64,000 nucleotides of DNA, from positions 381,011-445,010 of the forward strand of contig PLCS01000007.1 in the NCBI GenBank assembly GCA_003134855.1. Direction: 5' to 3'. This document shows, piece by piece, positions 21,470 through 30,262 of this stretch; within the stretch, counting starts at the first letter, position 1; each line of letters opens with the position of its first letter. The notes below the pieces were generated by a model, which was not told the DNA's origin, did not search any database, and saw nothing but the letters and a program-made list of their open reading frames with translations. This DNA comes from Acidobacteriaceae bacterium. Its GTDB lineage: Bacteria > Acidobacteriota > Terriglobia > Terriglobales > Acidobacteriaceae. The translations under genes were made by a program, and so were the position numbers.

Positions 21470-21528
21470 AGCCTCCACCCTTTCCCTGCTACCCTTTTCT
21501 CAGGCGATCATCGCCCAGGAGACGAGCC

Positions 21529-22062
21529 GTGCAGCGCATTTGTGTCGATATGGACGACGTGATGGCGGACACGCTCGCCGAAGAAATCCGCCGCTACAAC
21601 CAGACCTTCGACGAGGAGGTGACCCCGGACGACCTAGTCGGCAGGGCCCTCTCGGAGATCGCGCCCGTCGACCGGCGGCAGCAGTTGCGTGCCTTTCTGC
21701 ACGCCGAGGACTTCTTCGAGGATCTGGCCCTGATACCCGGCTCTCAAGAGGTGCTTCAGCAGCTCTCCGAGCGCTTTGAAATCTTCATCGCCACCCAGGC
21801 CATGGCTGTCCCCAACTCCCTCGGTCCCAAGTACCGCTGGCTGCAGCGCCACTTTCCATTCATCCCGCCCAGCAACTACGTCTTCTGCGGCAACAAGTCC
21901 ATCCTGCGCGCCGACTATCTGATCGACGACCTGCCCAAGAATCTCCTTCGCTTTGCAGGCCAGGGCCTTCTCTATACCGCCCCGCGCAACCTGGCCGAGA
22001 CCGGCTTTGTGCGCGTCAACAACTGGGCAGAGGTTGCCGCTTACTTTGCTGCAAAGCAATAA
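21529..22062 (+). CDS. 5'(3')-deoxyribonucleotidase-like HAD phosphatase
   Basis: A 177-residue HAD-superfamily phosphatase that probably removes phosphate from nucleoside monophosphates. The first motif is VDMDDVMADTLAEE, with nucleophile Asp7 and general acid Asp9. IFIATQAM (motif II), the lysine region GNKSIL and LIDDLPKNLLRF (motif IV) follow. Length and motif spacing fit the NT5C family. It is probably co-transcribed with the zinc-ribbon gene and ends at a strong hairpin. Confidence 0.9.
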   Translation: MQRICVDMDDVMADTLAEEIRRYNQTFDEEVTPDDLVGRALSEIAPVDRRQQLRAFLHAEDFFEDLALIPGSQEVLQQLSERFEIFIATQAMAVPNSLGPKYRWLQRHFPFIPPSNYVFCGNKSILRADYLIDDLPKNLLRFAGQGLLYTAPRNLAETGFVRVNNWAEVAAYFAAKQ

Positions 22063-22063
22063 G

Positions 22064-22107
22064 AAAGCCCCATCGCGAGCCAATAATACTGCTTGTAATG
22101 GGGCTTT
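22064..22107. terminator. Bidirectional terminator hairpin
   Basis: AAAGCCCCAT (22064-22073) and ATGGGGCTTT (22098-22107) form a perfect 10-bp stem with a 24-nt loop. The A-run on one side and T-run on the other suit termination of both the nucleotidase gene and the convergent protease gene. Confidence 0.65.
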
Positions 22108-22133
22108 GCTCTTCGTAAAATCAAGTCGCCTAT

Positions 22134-24101
22134 CTACGGATTGCTAGGCGTATCCGGCGCGCCGGCCGGCGCAGCCAGCGGCAGACCCAGGAAGTTCTTC
22201 ACATCGAGTGTGCTGTTGCCCAGCACCTCGCTGTAGGCCTGGCCCGGCTTCACCGTATAGCCGTTGTTGTTGCCGCTGATGCCGCGATGGAAGAACTGGA
22301 GAGCCTTGGGCGCATGAACGCCGCCCGCCAGTGACTGCAACGCCGACAGCGTGTAGATCAGCGGGTTGACGTTGCCTAGGCGGCCGCCATTCAACTCGAC
22401 GGCCAGCGCCAGCACGCCGGCGATCTCCGGCGCCGAGGAGCTGGTGCCGATCAGAGCATAGGGCTCGCCGCCGATCCAGACGATTGCGGCGCTGCGCGGC
22501 AGCGTGGTGCAATCCTGCGCGGTTAAATCCGCATCCGACGGGCAACCGCCCATCATCAGGGAAACGTCCGGCACCGAACGGTGCGTATTACTCCCGGTAT
22601 TCACCAGATACTGGTAGAACGGCTTGGCGAAGACCTTGCTGAATCCGCCGCCCGATCCCCAGGTATTGTTATTCACGGTCACAATCGTGCTGGGGTCTAA
22701 CTGGAACTCAGCAGGCAGCTCCGGATCGAAGTTGGCGTTCTCTGCCTGGTAAGCAGCGTCATCCACCCCCGGCGTCGGCGTCGTGGAGAGGTTGGTGCCG
22801 CCCACCGCAGTCACATTCGGGTCGTCGGCCGGATTCTCCACGCCGGGGACAAAGGAGGTGCCGTTGGTTGGGTTGTTGGCAAAGGCCGCGGAGACGCAAG
22901 GCACGGCGCCATTGTCGCCCGAGCTGGCCACAAAGGTGATGCCCTGGGCGTTGCCCTGCTGGAACAAAGCGTGGAAGGTGCGCAGGATGCTGGTGTAGTC
23001 CACCCCGCCGTTATAAGCCGCGGTAAAGTCCAGCTCGCACTCGCCGAAGGAGGAGCTGACCACATCCACCGCATTGTCTTCGTCCACTGCCGTATAGGCG
23101 GCGGCGATCGAATCGTCGGTCAGGTCGGGAATATTGTAGAGCGTCTCATGTGCGCCGGGGGCGGTTCCCAGCGACATCTGCGTATCCAGAGAGGCTTCCG
23201 CCGCGTCGCCGGTTGTGGGATCGAAGGTGCCACTGCCGCCATTTACCGCGCGGATGGCCACCGACGGAACCGGCAGGTTGGAGTACGTCGAATAGGCCTG
23301 AATCAGAAAATCTCCGCCGCCCAGATTTAACGACGAGTTGAAGGTATCGTCCAGATCGCTGGGGCTGATCACCGACGAGATCACGATGCCGATGCGCGCC
23401 CCTACTCCCGCGATCTGTGCCGGGCGGCGTGAGCCGAAGGGCGCAACCTCGGTGCGGAAGGAGGGCAGTTGATAAGCCTCGTTCAGATCGTTGGGATAGT
23501 ACAGGCTGCTGCTGCTGAGCCGGAAGAGCGGATCGTCCAGCAGCAGCGAGTGGCTGACCGCGCGGGAGTGAACGTGCGCGGCCAGGTGCGGCGTGAACTC
23601 CGGAATCACCGCGCCCGCCGACGCCAGCGCATCGGGCAGAATCAAGCGCCGCTCGGCGGCCGCCAGCCTGATATTGCCCTTGGTGGTTCTCACCTTGTGC
23701 AGATGCGCCGTAAACATTGCCTCCACGGACCGCACTGTGCCCTCCACTTCGAGGTTCTGCGTATGCTCGGCGATTACGGTAAATCCGGCGGCCTGAAGCG
23801 CCGCTCTTACCTTGGCCACATCCGCGGGAGTGGGCCCGAACTGCGCCTTGAACTGTGCCGGCGTCAGCCATTGATGGTAGGCGGGGGAGGTGGAATCTGT
23901 TTGCGCGCTCAGCAACTGTTCCAATGCCTCCTGATGCGTCAGGGGAAGATAGACGTTGAAATGCACCACGGCGTTTTGATCCGCCGGGCCCAGTGTTTGC
24001 GGCGTTGTTGCCGCCGCTGCAATGCTGGGAGAGAGGGAGGTGATGGCCGTCAGTGCGAAGAGCACGACGCCTGCTGCGAGAGAGGGGGATCTCATAGGCA
24101 T
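22134..24101 (-). CDS. S53 family serine-carboxyl protease (sedolisin/kumamolisin-like)
   Basis: A 655-residue secreted acid protease precursor. A signal peptide lies at 1-30 (SPSLAAGVVLFALTAITSLS). The pro-kumamolisin activation domain covers about 40-190 (VYLPLTHQEALEQLLSAQTD, HQWLTPAQFKAQFGPT). In the catalytic domain, EASLD supplies the Glu and Asp pair, SSGDNGAVPC follows, and GTSSSAPE supplies the Ser nucleophile; PDVSLM contributes the calcium/Asp region. The fold ends near residue 600, and a Pro/Gly-rich tail follows. GAAAGG precedes ATG 24101. Such enzymes suit acid soils. Confidence 0.92.
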   Translation of the reverse strand: MPMRSPSLAAGVVLFALTAITSLSPSIAAAATTPQTLGPADQNAVVHFNVYLPLTHQEALEQLLSAQTDSTSPAYHQWLTPAQFKAQFGPTPADVAKVRAALQAAGFTVIAEHTQNLEVEGTVRSVEAMFTAHLHKVRTTKGNIRLAAAERRLILPDALASAGAVIPEFTPHLAAHVHSRAVSHSLLLDDPLFRLSSSSLYYPNDLNEAYQLPSFRTEVAPFGSRRPAQIAGVGARIGIVISSVISPSDLDDTFNSSLNLGGGDFLIQAYSTYSNLPVPSVAIRAVNGGSGTFDPTTGDAAEASLDTQMSLGTAPGAHETLYNIPDLTDDSIAAAYTAVDEDNAVDVVSSSFGECELDFTAAYNGGVDYTSILRTFHALFQQGNAQGITFVASSGDNGAVPCVSAAFANNPTNGTSFVPGVENPADDPNVTAVGGTNLSTTPTPGVDDAAYQAENANFDPELPAEFQLDPSTIVTVNNNTWGSGGGFSKVFAKPFYQYLVNTGSNTHRSVPDVSLMMGGCPSDADLTAQDCTTLPRSAAIVWIGGEPYALIGTSSSAPEIAGVLALAVELNGGRLGNVNPLIYTLSALQSLAGGVHAPKALQFFHRGISGNNNGYTVKPGQAYSEVLGNSTLDVKNFLGLPLAAPAGAPDTPSNP

Positions 24102-24323
24102 CCTTTCATTTCATTGATTCGGTCGATTGATCTGGATCATTCGGGAATACAGCCACATATCCCGCCGCGGGGGCGAGATGCCGCTGTGCCAATCACTATA
24201 AATATCTATTCCGGCGTTGTAAACATAAAAAGCACGCGGCCGGCGTCCGCACTTGCGACGGAAGCCGGCCGGGAAGGATTCGCGGCAGTTGGAGGATCTG
24301 CATGAAACCCTGGATTCCCGAGA

Positions 24324-24839
24324 TTAGATCGGATGCGGAGAGGTGTTGCGCGCGCCAGTGACGTTATCGGCCGCGTCGGTGAAGGATTTGCCTTCTCCGT
24401 AGGCGGACTTCTGATAGCTGGAGCCGGCCTTGCGGATCGCGTCGTGCCAGCCATCTTCCCAGGTCACGCGCGCCTCGCCGTCAACATACTCCCACCGGCC
24501 GTGCTTGCCGCCGATTGACTTCAGAGCGTCGCCATTGTCATAGAGGGTGATGAAGAAGTTGTTCCCCGATCCATCGCCCACCTCCCACTTTCCCAGGTAA
24601 TGCGCACGGGACGGCCACGAGGGGTTTCCGGGTGCGCTGGCGACGGTAGCGGCCGAGGCTGAGGGGAACTCCACCCGCTCGATCTCTCCAAGATTGAAGC
24701 TCTGCCGGTGGCCATCCTTGAAGACGATCACCATCGTACCGTGGCTGCTTTTGGGGGCTGGGGGAGCGGCGGCAAAAGCACTGGGAACAGCGAGACAAAG
24801 CAGGGTTGCCAAACCGGCAACGCGGACGATTGTGCGCAT
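24324..24839 (-). CDS. Exported protein of unknown function
   Basis: 171 residues with a Sec signal peptide (RVAGLATLLCLAVPSAFA). The mature part has a first segment MVIVFKDGHRQSFNLGEIE and a second, lipocalin-like segment (YLGKWEVGDGSGNNFFITLY, GRWEYVDGEARVTWEDGW). This resembles secreted proteins often seen in Acidobacteriota but I do not recognise a named family. An AGGAGA Shine-Dalgarno lies before ATG 24839. Both neighbours are on the same strand but over 100 bp away. Confidence 0.75.
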   Translation of the reverse strand: MRTIVRVAGLATLLCLAVPSAFAAAPPAPKSSHGTMVIVFKDGHRQSFNLGEIERVEFPSASAATVASAPGNPSWPSRAHYLGKWEVGDGSGNNFFITLYDNGDALKSIGGKHGRWEYVDGEARVTWEDGWHDAIRKAGSSYQKSAYGEGKSFTDAADNVTGARNTSPHPI

Positions 24840-24962
24840 GAAATTCTCCTTTGCAGTCAGCGGCGCGACAATGTTTCAGGCTCGGCCGCGTCCATCTGAA
24901 ACTACGCGGAATAAGTATAAATAGTTCCCGGAAATCCACATATCGTGCAAGTATACGCAGGA

Positions 24963-26549
24963 TTATTGCGGAAGAACTTCGATTCCGGTCACGGTCGCAT
25001 AGCCCTCCACCGGAATGAAATTCAACAGCAGTTTCCCCTGGGCGTTCGGCTGAAGGCCGGTGAACTTGCGCATGACCACGTCCGCCTGGCGCGCCTCTTG
25101 GGGAAGGTTGAAGTTCTTCAGCAGCGCATTTCCATTGCAGAAGACATTGAAGAGATGGGCGACGGCCGCCCGGGTATCGTCCGGCGCGGATGAGGGCTGG
25201 TCCCAGTCGCCGTGTCGCACCGCGAAGTAGAGCGTCACCGAGTATTTCCCCTGCGTCACGGGAATCGCATAAGAGAAGTTTCCCCAGCGCTCGGTTTCGT
25301 AAAGTTCAGGATCGTCGGTCCCTTTCACCGGAGATGTATACGTCGCCAGTTGCCCGCCCTGGAAATAGTTATCCGGGCTCCACCAATGGCTATCGTTGGA
25401 GTAATACGGCGTCTGCCGGGCGAGCACGCGCTCGGGCCGGATGTGTCCCCGGAATCCAGGCAGAATCTCGATCGCCGAGAGAATGGCCTGCTTGCCTTCT
25501 TCGCCGGCGAACTCCAGATGCAACTGCCCATCCGCCGCCGGTTGAATGTCGGTGAAGACCTTCACATCGGCGGTGCGGCTGGCTCCGGCATCGGCCACCA
25601 CATCGAAGCGGGTCAGCAGCGCCTTGCTGTTGGCACGCACCATCATCAGGCGGCTGCCTTCTCCGCCCGTTCCGGTGGACTCCGGGTCATAGACCGTCTC
25701 GGCAAAGTGCAGACGCAGTTCGTAGATGCCCTTTTTCAAAGGAATGTTGTAGCGGAAGCTGCCCTGCCGGCTGGTGCGGTAGAAATTGGGATTCTGCGTG
25801 CGCCAGATGTTCTGCACGGAGCTTTTGACAGCCGTGCCGCCCTCAAACCAGGTATCGGCGTTCCACAGCTTGCCGGCATGATCGACAAAGCTGCGGCTCG
25901 CGCCAGCCAGAATGCGCAACTCCTCGCCCACCGGCGGGCCAAGCTCGGATTCCGCAGGCTGGGCAGAGGGCTGATTCGATCCTGACGGCGGCGGACTCTG
26001 TGTCCTTTGCCGTAGCATCAGCAAGGCGAAACCGAGCAAGACAGAAAGAAGCGAAAGCGCCACAACCGGCCACCAGTTCCGGGCGCCGGCAAGGCGGAAA
26101 CGCGCTTCCGCCTTACCGGTGGGCGCGCCCTCCATCCCCAACGGCGTTGCCGCGGGTGTATCGGCGCCGGCAGTCTCCGCCTGGCACGGAGCCGCCGAGA
26201 TGAATTCAGGGACATATTGCCCCAAAGGGATGGAAATCTGGAGCCGGTGTGTCGCGCCGTCGCCGGCGTAGTACGCTGCCAGGCGCTTGCGCAGGCGGTT
26301 GGCCTCCACGCGCACAATCGAGTCTGCGTTCTGATCGAAGGAAGAACTGCGATGAAAGACTTCCACGCCGACGGAGTATTCCTTGATCTGGTAGGCCTCG
26401 CCGGCAAAGAACTTCTCGCATAAGTAGGACAGCAGATGGGCGAGCGTAGGCGCGCGCGTAAAGTGCTCCGAATGAAGCACCGCATCCAGTTCCGCGCGCT
26501 GCGCTCCGAGATCGGTTGGCTCTGTTCCTGCAATCGCCATCGTTTCCAT
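24963..26549 (-). CDS. Membrane-anchored winged-helix-like protein with two malectin domains
   Basis: 528 residues. Residues about 17-117 (HFTRAPTLAHLLSYLCEKFF, YQIKEYSVGVEVFHRSSSFD, SIVRVEANRLRKRLAAYY, IPLGQYVPEF) match the N-terminal domain seen on acidobacterial signalling ATPases and cyclases, thought to be winged-helix-like. A transmembrane helix lies at 159-180. Two malectin-like carbohydrate-binding modules follow at about 210-355 (YELRLHFAETVYDPESTGTG) and 385-528 (YSVTLYFAVRHGDW). The layout suggests that sugar sensing outside is coupled to a cytoplasmic effector, which is inference. It is divergent from the TPR gene. Confidence 0.82.
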   Translation of the reverse strand: METMAIAGTEPTDLGAQRAELDAVLHSEHFTRAPTLAHLLSYLCEKFFAGEAYQIKEYSVGVEVFHRSSSFDQNADSIVRVEANRLRKRLAAYYAGDGATHRLQISIPLGQYVPEFISAAPCQAETAGADTPAATPLGMEGAPTGKAEARFRLAGARNWWPVVALSLLSVLLGFALLMLRQRTQSPPPSGSNQPSAQPAESELGPPVGEELRILAGASRSFVDHAGKLWNADTWFEGGTAVKSSVQNIWRTQNPNFYRTSRQGSFRYNIPLKKGIYELRLHFAETVYDPESTGTGGEGSRLMMVRANSKALLTRFDVVADAGASRTADVKVFTDIQPAADGQLHLEFAGEEGKQAILSAIEILPGFRGHIRPERVLARQTPYYSNDSHWWSPDNYFQGGQLATYTSPVKGTDDPELYETERWGNFSYAIPVTQGKYSVTLYFAVRHGDWDQPSSAPDDTRAAVAHLFNVFCNGNALLKNFNLPQEARQADVVMRKFTGLQPNAQGKLLLNFIPVEGYATVTGIEVLPQ

Positions 26550-26889
26550 CCACGGACTGATTGTAATGTAGCCCTCTCAGACGATTTGGGAAGGGCTTAA
26601 CGGTTGCCGGGGCGGAAAAAACTGGCGTGTAACGGCGCGTAACCTCTGCCGCCTGCTGCCGTTGAGTTGTTCTATGCCAGATTATAGGTAGGCGTAAATA
26701 GAAGCAGAACAATGAGTTCGCGCGCGACAGCCGGAGATTTAACCCCCGCGGAACGGGCAGGTAGCAGGTATAGCGTTGCGGGCTGCCGAAAAGCGGTCTC
26801 TACTGCAATCGTGCACAGAGCAAATCGCAGGAGCGGCCAGTGCAGGAACTGCCTCTCGCGAAATGCCGATGCGCAGGAGAGGTGACCCA
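26550..26889. other. Divergent gap between malectin and TPR genes
   Basis: 340 bp without a supported gene. A possible promoter-like pair TTGAGT (26662-26667) and TATAGG (26683-26688) has only a 15-bp spacer. A frame open from 26776 joins the TPR gene but lacks a ribosome binding site. Confidence 0.35.
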
Positions 26890-27639
26890 ATGAAAAAACT
26901 GGTGCTGATGCTGATTGCGGGCCTGCTGATTTACGCGAGCCCTTATGGAAGAACAGACCCCACCCCGAATCCGGCTGCGAATGACCCGCAGGAGGGCGCA
27001 AAGAAGGCGGAAGAAAGAGGAGACCTGGCGCGCCTTCATAACGAATATTCGCTGGCTGCCGCGTACTATCAGGCGGCCCTTCGCATCTCCCGTCAGGATG
27101 CCAATCTTTATAACAAACTGGGTATCGTCCAGCTCCAGCAGAACTCGCGAGGAGCAGCGCGCAAGAACTTCACGCTGGCGTTGAAGTACGACCCAAAGCT
27201 CATTCCTGCGATGAACAACCTTGGAGCCGTGGCCCTTATGGACAAGAAGTACAAGGCTGCCGTCACCGATTTCAAGCAGGCGCTGGCGATGGATGAGACG
27301 GTTGCCGCCACACATCTCAACCTCGCCGAGGCCTGGATGGGCCTGGGCGAGACCGATCGCGCCATGACCGAATACGGTCGTGCTCTGGAGCTCGATGCCG
27401 ACATCCTGAGCAGCACTCAGGAAGGCATAATCGCCCAGGTGGCGACGCCGGAGCAGCGCGCCCGCATCGCATTCCTGATTGCGAAATCGTATATGAAACG
27501 CGGCAACCTCGAAGGCGCCCTGGACTCTTTGCGCAAGGCGAAGGAGTTGCGCTACCCCGAACTGTCGAAGGTGTATTCCGACCCGGTCTTCACCGCTCTG
27601 TGGGAAGATCCGCGTCTGGCCAAAATCGTCAAGCGATAG
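26890..27639 (+). CDS. Exported TPR protein
   Basis: 249 residues. ATG 26890 is chosen over earlier in-frame starts because AGGAGAGG lies just before it and it opens a signal peptide (MKKLVLMLIAGLLIYASPYG). At least three tetratricopeptide repeats follow: LAAAYYQAALRISRQDANLY, LNKLG-type KNFTLALKYDPKLIPAMNNL and DFKQALAMDETVAATHLNLA, then YGRALELDADILS. It probably acts as a periplasmic protein-interaction scaffold; the partner is unknown. Confidence 0.87.
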   Translation: MKKLVLMLIAGLLIYASPYGRTDPTPNPAANDPQEGAKKAEERGDLARLHNEYSLAAAYYQAALRISRQDANLYNKLGIVQLQQNSRGAARKNFTLALKYDPKLIPAMNNLGAVALMDKKYKAAVTDFKQALAMDETVAATHLNLAEAWMGLGETDRAMTEYGRALELDADILSSTQEGIIAQVATPEQRARIAFLIAKSYMKRGNLEGALDSLRKAKELRYPELSKVYSDPVFTALWEDPRLAKIVKR

Positions 27640-27664
27640 ACTTTGCTGCCTAACCGGGGCAGCG

Positions 27665-27710
27665 CCGCCCGTCGCCGTGGGCCGTCACGGCGCCGGGCGG
27701 TTATTTGTTG
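27665..27710 (+). terminator. Terminator after the TPR gene
   Basis: CCGCCCG-T-CGCCGTG (27665-27679) pairs with CACGGCG-C-CGGGCGG (27686-27700), followed by TTATTTGTTG. The U-tract overlaps the stop codon of the convergent XRE-cupin gene. Confidence 0.7.
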
Positions 27711-28435
27711 ATCCCGCCCGCTGGCGCGGGATTCCCGGTTATTGATGCCCCCGTCGCCGTCCGCGCCGCACTCTGCGACCGCAGCGGCATCGCCGCCGGC
27801 GCCTGGTGCATGGTCACGATGATCGCTTGGGCCGGCTTTATCCCGGCGCAATGATAGGAGTGCGGCGTGCTGGAGTCGAAGTACACCGCATCGCCCTCCT
27901 CCAGCGCACAGTCCTGCTCTCCATGACGCAATTTCAATTCGCCTTCCAGCACATACAGGAACTCGAAGCCGGGGTGCAGATGCGCCGCGGGCGCCATCTC
28001 CTGTGTCAGCGGCACAAACTCGGCAAAGTAGGGGTCCATCGGCCGGTCCGGCACCATGTAGCCCAGGCTTTCAAAATAGTAAGTCGGAAACTCGACTCCG
28101 GTCTGCGGCAGCCGGACACGCTCCTTGCGCCGGTGAATGCGGAAGACCGCCGTCGCGTCGCTCTCGAAGAAATAAGAGAGGTCCTTGGAAAAGACCATCG
28201 CGATCCGCGCCAGGTTGCGCAGCGTGGGCACCACCCGCCCGGTTTCCAACTGCGATAAAAAGCTGGCCGAAAGCCCGGTGAGCTTACCAAGCTCCACCAG
28301 GCCCATCGATTTTTTCAGCCGCAGCCGCCGGATGCGCTCGCCAATGCATTTTTCGGCAATCACCCGCGCCGTGGTCTCCGCGTCCACCTGCGACATTTGC
28401 GTCTCTTCACTCTTCACCACCGGAAACTCGCTCAT
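27701..28435 (-). CDS. XRE-family transcription regulator with cupin domain
   Basis: 244 residues. ATG 28435 has a perfect AGGAGG upstream, so it is preferred to ATG 28468. Residues about 25-85 hold the helix-turn-helix (IGERIRRLRLKKSMGLVELG, KLTGLSASFLSQLETGRVVP). Residues about 130-215 form a cupin_2 sensor domain (HLHPGFEFLYVLEGELKLRH, EEGDAVYFDSSTPHSYHC) with conserved His and Glu. Such proteins (PuuR/SutR-like) repress catabolic genes and sense small ligands; the target here is unknown. It is convergent with the TPR gene. Confidence 0.92.
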   Translation of the reverse strand: MSEFPVVKSEETQMSQVDAETTARVIAEKCIGERIRRLRLKKSMGLVELGKLTGLSASFLSQLETGRVVPTLRNLARIAMVFSKDLSYFFESDATAVFRIHRRKERVRLPQTGVEFPTYYFESLGYMVPDRPMDPYFAEFVPLTQEMAPAAHLHPGFEFLYVLEGELKLRHGEQDCALEEGDAVYFDSSTPHSYHCAGIKPAQAIIVTMHQAPAAMPLRSQSAARTATGASITGNPAPAGGINK

Positions 28436-28593
28436 CGACCCTCCTGCCAGCATGGATATCAGGCGCAAATCAGGGAAATGTTGCGCGCATCAAAAACAAT
28501 TCCCATGCTACCAAAAGTGGACTGCTGCTGCAATGCCCAATCCGCGCAGGAACTAGGCTGTTTTCGTGAAATTGGCGATACGCTTTTTAGATA

Positions 28594-28657
28594 TGTGTAA
28601 AGCAAAATGCATTTTACTTTGCACATCTTTTGACTTGTAATGCATATGAATTACAAT
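28594..28657 (+). promoter_or_regulatory. Toxin-antitoxin promoter with two operator palindromes
   Basis: TTGACT (28630-28635) and TACAAT (28652-28657) form a near-consensus promoter with a 16-bp spacer. The spacer is filled by TGTAAT-GCATATGA-ATTACA (28636-28655). A second, longer inverted repeat, TGTGTAAAG (28594-28602) and CTTTGCACA (28617-28625), encloses the palindrome AAAATGCATTTT (28604-28615). This suits autorepression by the RelB-like protein encoded 20 bp downstream. Confidence 0.75.
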
Positions 28658-28677
28658 AACGACGGGAGTATTTCATT

Positions 28678-28971
28678 ATGGCTGCAAATGCGTTGGTGCA
28701 AACACGGATTGATCCCGCGGTGAAGGAACGCGCGGCGGTGGTGCTGGGCGAGATGGGGATCACGGTCTCAGATGCGGTACGGATTCTGTTGACGCGCACG
28801 GCGAATGAGGGGGCACTTCCCTTTGCGCTGATGACGAATGCCGCCGAACACGACACGTGGTTCCGCGCCAAGGTGCAGGAGGCTCTGGACGATCCACGGC
28901 CTGCGATTCCTCACGATGAGGTTTCGGCCTATTTTTCTGAACGGCGGGCTGCCGCATTGCGGAAGGTGTAA
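28678..28971 (+). CDS. RelB/DinJ-family antitoxin
   Basis: A 97-residue antitoxin and probable autorepressor. The N-terminus (ALVQTRIDPAVKERAAVVLG, GITVSDAVRILLTRTANEG) is the RelB/DinJ ribbon-helix-helix pattern. The C-terminal half (DDPRPAIPHDEVSAYFSERR) should wrap the toxin. GGGAG lies 9 bases before ATG 28678. The toxin gene starts 3 bp after the stop, as usual for this type II system. Confidence 0.92.
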   Translation: MAANALVQTRIDPAVKERAAVVLGEMGITVSDAVRILLTRTANEGALPFALMTNAAEHDTWFRAKVQEALDDPRPAIPHDEVSAYFSERRAAALRKV

Positions 28972-28973
28972 GG

Positions 28974-29270
28974 ATGCTCATGCATCTGGAATGGTCGGTT
29001 TTTTCTCAGGCAGACCGCACAGCTATCTTCGATTACATCGAGGCGGATAACCCGCGAGCGGCAATTGCGGTTGACGATCGCATTCAGACACGCGTGGAGG
29101 GTTTAGCGCAGTTCCCGGAGATGGGCCGGCCTGGACGGATTGAAGGGACGCGGGAGTTGGTTATCTCCGGAACGCCCTACATTGCCGCCTATCGAATAGC
29201 GAGCGAGACGGTGCGGATATTGCGCGTGCTGCACGGCGCGCAGCAATGGCCGGATGAGATGCCGGGGTGA
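28974..29270 (+). CDS. RelE/ParE-family toxin
   Basis: 98 residues with the ParE/RelE plasmid-stabilisation pattern: SQADRTAIFDYIEADNPRAA, RVEGLAQFPEMGRPGRIEG, TRELVISGTPYIAAYRI and VRILRVLHGAQQWP. The ending resembles ParE-like toxins acting on gyrase or mRNA interferases; which one is not clear from sequence. ATG 28974 or 28980 are both possible. Its last codons and stop run into a palindromic repeat (from 29264). Confidence 0.9.
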   Translation: MLMHLEWSVFSQADRTAIFDYIEADNPRAAIAVDDRIQTRVEGLAQFPEMGRPGRIEGTRELVISGTPYIAAYRIASETVRILRVLHGAQQWPDEMPG

Positions 29271-29329
29271 GGTTCGTGGCATCCCGCCCTTCCCGCGAAA
29301 ACAAGGACGCGGCGAAGGCGGGGCACACG
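29264..29329 (+). repeat. Palindromic intergenic repeat, copy A
   Basis: It contains GGGTGAGGTTCGTGG, then CCCGCCCTTCCCGCG and CGCGGCGAAGGCGGG as an imperfect stem, then GGGCACAC. It is a diverged member of the family at 43880, 48817, 56110, 56946 and 57934. It includes the stop codon of the toxin gene. Confidence 0.65.
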
Positions 29330-29361
29330 CTGATATGCACAAGGAAAACCCCAGTTTCGCT

Positions 29362-30126
29362 CTACTTCGCACGGCTCGCTAGAGCTATCAGCACTTCATC
29401 AGTGACGAAATTGTACAACTGGGAGATTTCGTCAATGTCCATGAAGATTCCTCGCTTCGGTTCTCCGAAAATTACGAACGTGGAAATCTTTGGCTGGAGG
29501 TGCTTATACGCTCCTCTACACACCAAATCGAAACCATAGTCGGTTCGTTCTTCGCTTACTTCTGCGAAATCTGCGGCGGGAAGCACAAGGCCGAAGTGTT
29601 CCCTGGTGGCGAGAGAAATCTGCGCGTGCACGGAGATTCTACGATGCTTGTCGATCCGGTTCAATTCGTGAAGGCACCAAAGAGGACTCGCGGAAAGTGG
29701 AAGCCCTGCCGGTCGATTGTATGGTTGAATCGATTTGATGTAATCGATGGCGGAGGGGCTGAGCCCATTAACTTTCTTATTGAATCTTCTCTCCGATTTA
29801 GGTTCCAACGGTTCCTCAAAAACAGGGAATTCGCTCGATTCGGAATCGGCACTGGTTCGATTGTTAATGAGGGACCATACAGCCTGATCCAAAGCGGTGC
29901 GCAAACACTGGAGGTAGTCTCCGCAGATCAAGTAGACGGACACATGGGGCTGCTTGAGATAGACGCGATATCGGACCTGATCCCGTTCCAATTCCTCCTC
30001 GGAAGTGACGGTATGGGAATCCGCACTGAACGCGCCGACAGCTTCTCTCAAGTCGTCCAAGTGACACTTTGCCCACTCGGTCTTCCAATGAGCATTGGTT
30101 AGTGGATATGGCTCTTGTGGAGGCAT
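29362..30126 (-). CDS. Hypothetical protein, possibly HEPN-like
   Basis: A 254-residue soluble protein of no named family. Segments such as [35 protein letters not shown] and [17 protein letters not shown] recall a widespread group of uncharacterised bacterial proteins with an RxALD helix and a NxDKHR motif. A distant HEPN relation is possible but unproven. Base composition is visibly poorer in GC than its neighbours. It lies between a toxin-antitoxin pair with repeat copy A and another repeat (30205-30262), so it is probably acquired. The frame on the opposite strand (29500-30102) is judged a shadow. Confidence 0.72.
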   Translation of the reverse strand: MPPQEPYPLTNAHWKTEWAKCHLDDLREAVGAFSADSHTVTSEEELERDQVRYRVYLKQPHVSVYLICGDYLQCLRTALDQAVWSLINNRTSADSESSEFPVFEEPLEPKSERRFNKKVNGLSPSAIDYIKSIQPYNRPAGLPLSASPLWCLHELNRIDKHRRISVHAQISLATREHFGLVLPAADFAEVSEERTDYGFDLVCRGAYKHLQPKISTFVIFGEPKRGIFMDIDEISQLYNFVTDEVLIALASRAK

Positions 30127-30204
30127 TCCCCCATTTTATCGCCTACTTGACATGGGGGAATAATTGCCATAAAAAATTCATTCCGCAACGCATCGGCATT
30201 CCCT

Positions 30205-30262
30205 CAGGGGCTGAAGCCCAAGTTCTTTTTGCTGGCATTGCGGCACGACTGAAGTCGTGCCC
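30205..30262. repeat. Paired hairpin repeat upstream of trpB
   Basis: GGGGCTGAAGCCC at about 30208-30220 and the perfect GGCACGAC-TGAA-GTCGTGCC (30242-30261) lie 32 bp apart, each with a TGAA-type loop. It looks like an interspersed repeat rather than a trp leader, since no Trp-rich peptide is encoded; attenuation cannot be ruled out. Confidence 0.55.

Noticed and set aside
29500..30102. Plus-strand frame of 200 codons
   Set aside because: The opposite strand has a better protein (NxDKHR group) and the plus frame has no recognised motif.
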